Shown here: one piece after another, positions 14,270 through 14,743 of the stretch
Numbering within the stretch: position 1 is the first letter of the stretch
Layout: every line of letters begins with the position of its first letter
NCBI GenBank assembly: GCA_002389265.1
Contig: DGOD01000160.1
Location: 1 to 14,743 of the forward strand
Length of the DNA stretch: 14,743 bases
Source: Gammaproteobacteria bacterium UBA4475
GTDB lineage: Bacteria; Pseudomonadota; Gammaproteobacteria; Pseudomonadales; Azotimanducaceae
Reading direction: 5' to 3'
Translations under genes and position numbers: made by a program
Notes under the pieces: model-generated
Databases searched by the model: none
What the model was told of the DNA's origin: nothing
What the model saw: the letters and a program-made list of their open reading frames with translations, nothing else

Positions 14270-14743
14270 CTAGGTTGCTAACAGGCGCCTGACTGCGATC
14301 GCGATGGCGGCGACGTGGTTGTCCGGATCTTGCGCTAGCGCAAGGTTGATACTTTGTAGTGCCTTATCCAGTTCCAGAATATATTCTGAGTTGGGTCCAC
14401 TGGGTCCTGTGGAATCGACAATTTGTTGCGCGATACTGTCGACGGGCGCCGTGCCCAGGAAACTGGAGTTGGTTGAGTTCGCATAGTAAGTGATACCGGT
14501 GACGGTTTCGGTAGCGCTGAAATGGATCGGTATCTGCAGCTGGTCGTAGCCGCCCTGTTCACGATGGTCGAGGCGGGCCAAGACTGTGGAAGAGAGAGTC
14601 GGGTCGATGCGGTAAGCCATGCCTGCACAACAAGCCTCAAGATCTTCAATCAGCGTTACGACTCGACCCGGGGCGCCGGGCATGCCGCGGTGGTCGGAGG
14701 AGCCTTGCCAGAACCTTCTCGAGAAATCGCGAATATAGGCGGG
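14270..14743 (-). CDS. chaC: Glutathione-specific gamma-glutamylcyclotransferase (ChaC2-type), partial (N-terminus missing)
   Basis: 157 C-terminal residues of a ChaC protein, open through the right edge of the window, so the start lies outside. An internal ATG (14683) is not the start, because the in-frame codons before it read PAYIRDFSRRFWQGSSDHRG, a highly conserved ChaC stretch. Further family matches: GAPGRVVTLIED, GMAYRID, LDHREQGGY (holding the catalytic Glu, E83 in human ChaC2), SFLGTAPVDSIAQQI and TGPSGPNSEYILEL. Only about 25 residues are missing (the YGSLIW-type N-terminal glycine loop). The enzyme cleaves glutathione to 5-oxoproline and Cys-Gly in the cytoplasm. With two GSTs and a glutathione-dependent peroxidase nearby, it fits a glutathione-turnover context. 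Confidence 0.93.
   Translation of the reverse strand, partial: PAYIRDFSRRFWQGSSDHRGMPGAPGRVVTLIEDLEACCAGMAYRIDPTLSSTVLARLDHREQGGYDQLQIPIHFSATETVTGITYYANSTNSSFLGTAPVDSIAQQIVDSTGPSGPNSEYILELDKALQSINLALAQDPDNHVAAIAIAVRRLLAT

Noticed and set aside
14239..14270. Possible terminator after the ChaC gene (GGGT...ACCC near 14249)
   Set aside because: The stem is only 4 bp with no T-tract in the right direction; too weak to call.
14270..14683. Short 137-residue hypothetical gene starting at 14683
   Set aside because: The codons before this ATG continue in frame with the conserved ChaC N-terminal sequence, so this is a partial ChaC gene and not a complete short one.

Overview
The window looks like chromosomal DNA from an aerobic, probably marine, gammaproteobacterium. 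This rests on moderate GC content (judged by eye), ordinary Shine-Dalgarno sites, an OxyR with the Escherichia-type cysteine pair, a glutathione-centred gene set (peroxiredoxin-glutaredoxin fusion, two GST-like proteins, ChaC) and acyl-CoA metabolism genes. The exact family cannot be read from the sequence. I see no phage, transposon, CRISPR, rRNA or tRNA signals.

Layout: the left edge holds the first 403 residues of an acyl-CoA carboxylase carboxyltransferase subunit (minus strand), with a 14-bp tandem repeat in its leader. Next come a histidine phosphatase (plus), a two-CBS-domain protein (minus), and a two-gene unit on the plus strand: a secreted HEAT-like protein overlapping a PhyH-type dioxygenase by 4 nt. 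At about 4-5.9 kb, oxyR (minus) is divergent from a peroxiredoxin-glutaredoxin gene (plus). A LysR-type operator sits between them and a good intrinsic terminator closes the peroxiredoxin gene. From 6.3 to 9.2 kb, korA and korB encode a 2-oxoacid (probably 2-oxoglutarate):ferredoxin oxidoreductase. After 346 bp without a convincing gene come an ACAD10/11-type phosphotransferase and a GST on the plus strand, a carboxymuconolactone-decarboxylase-family protein (minus), a second GST-like protein with an unusual C-terminal extension (plus), an M20 amidohydrolase (minus), and a ChaC2-type gamma-glutamylcyclotransferase (minus) cut by the right edge.

How it fits together: the clearest functional unit is the peroxide sensor OxyR with the glutathione-dependent peroxidase it very likely controls. 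Two GST-like genes and ChaC, which degrades glutathione, make glutathione use a recurring theme. The KorAB enzyme would supply succinyl-CoA and reduced ferredoxin. Enzymes of this class are often oxygen-sensitive, so its position directly after a peroxide-defence gene is suggestive but not proof of a link. The carboxylase, phosphotransferase and PhyH genes point to acyl-CoA or fatty-acid catabolism. I did not find a clearly new defence or mobile system. The less ordinary items are the coupled HEAT-like/PhyH pair (with Lys at the usual 2-oxoglutarate Arg position), the extended GST, and several unexplained dyads in intergenic DNA.
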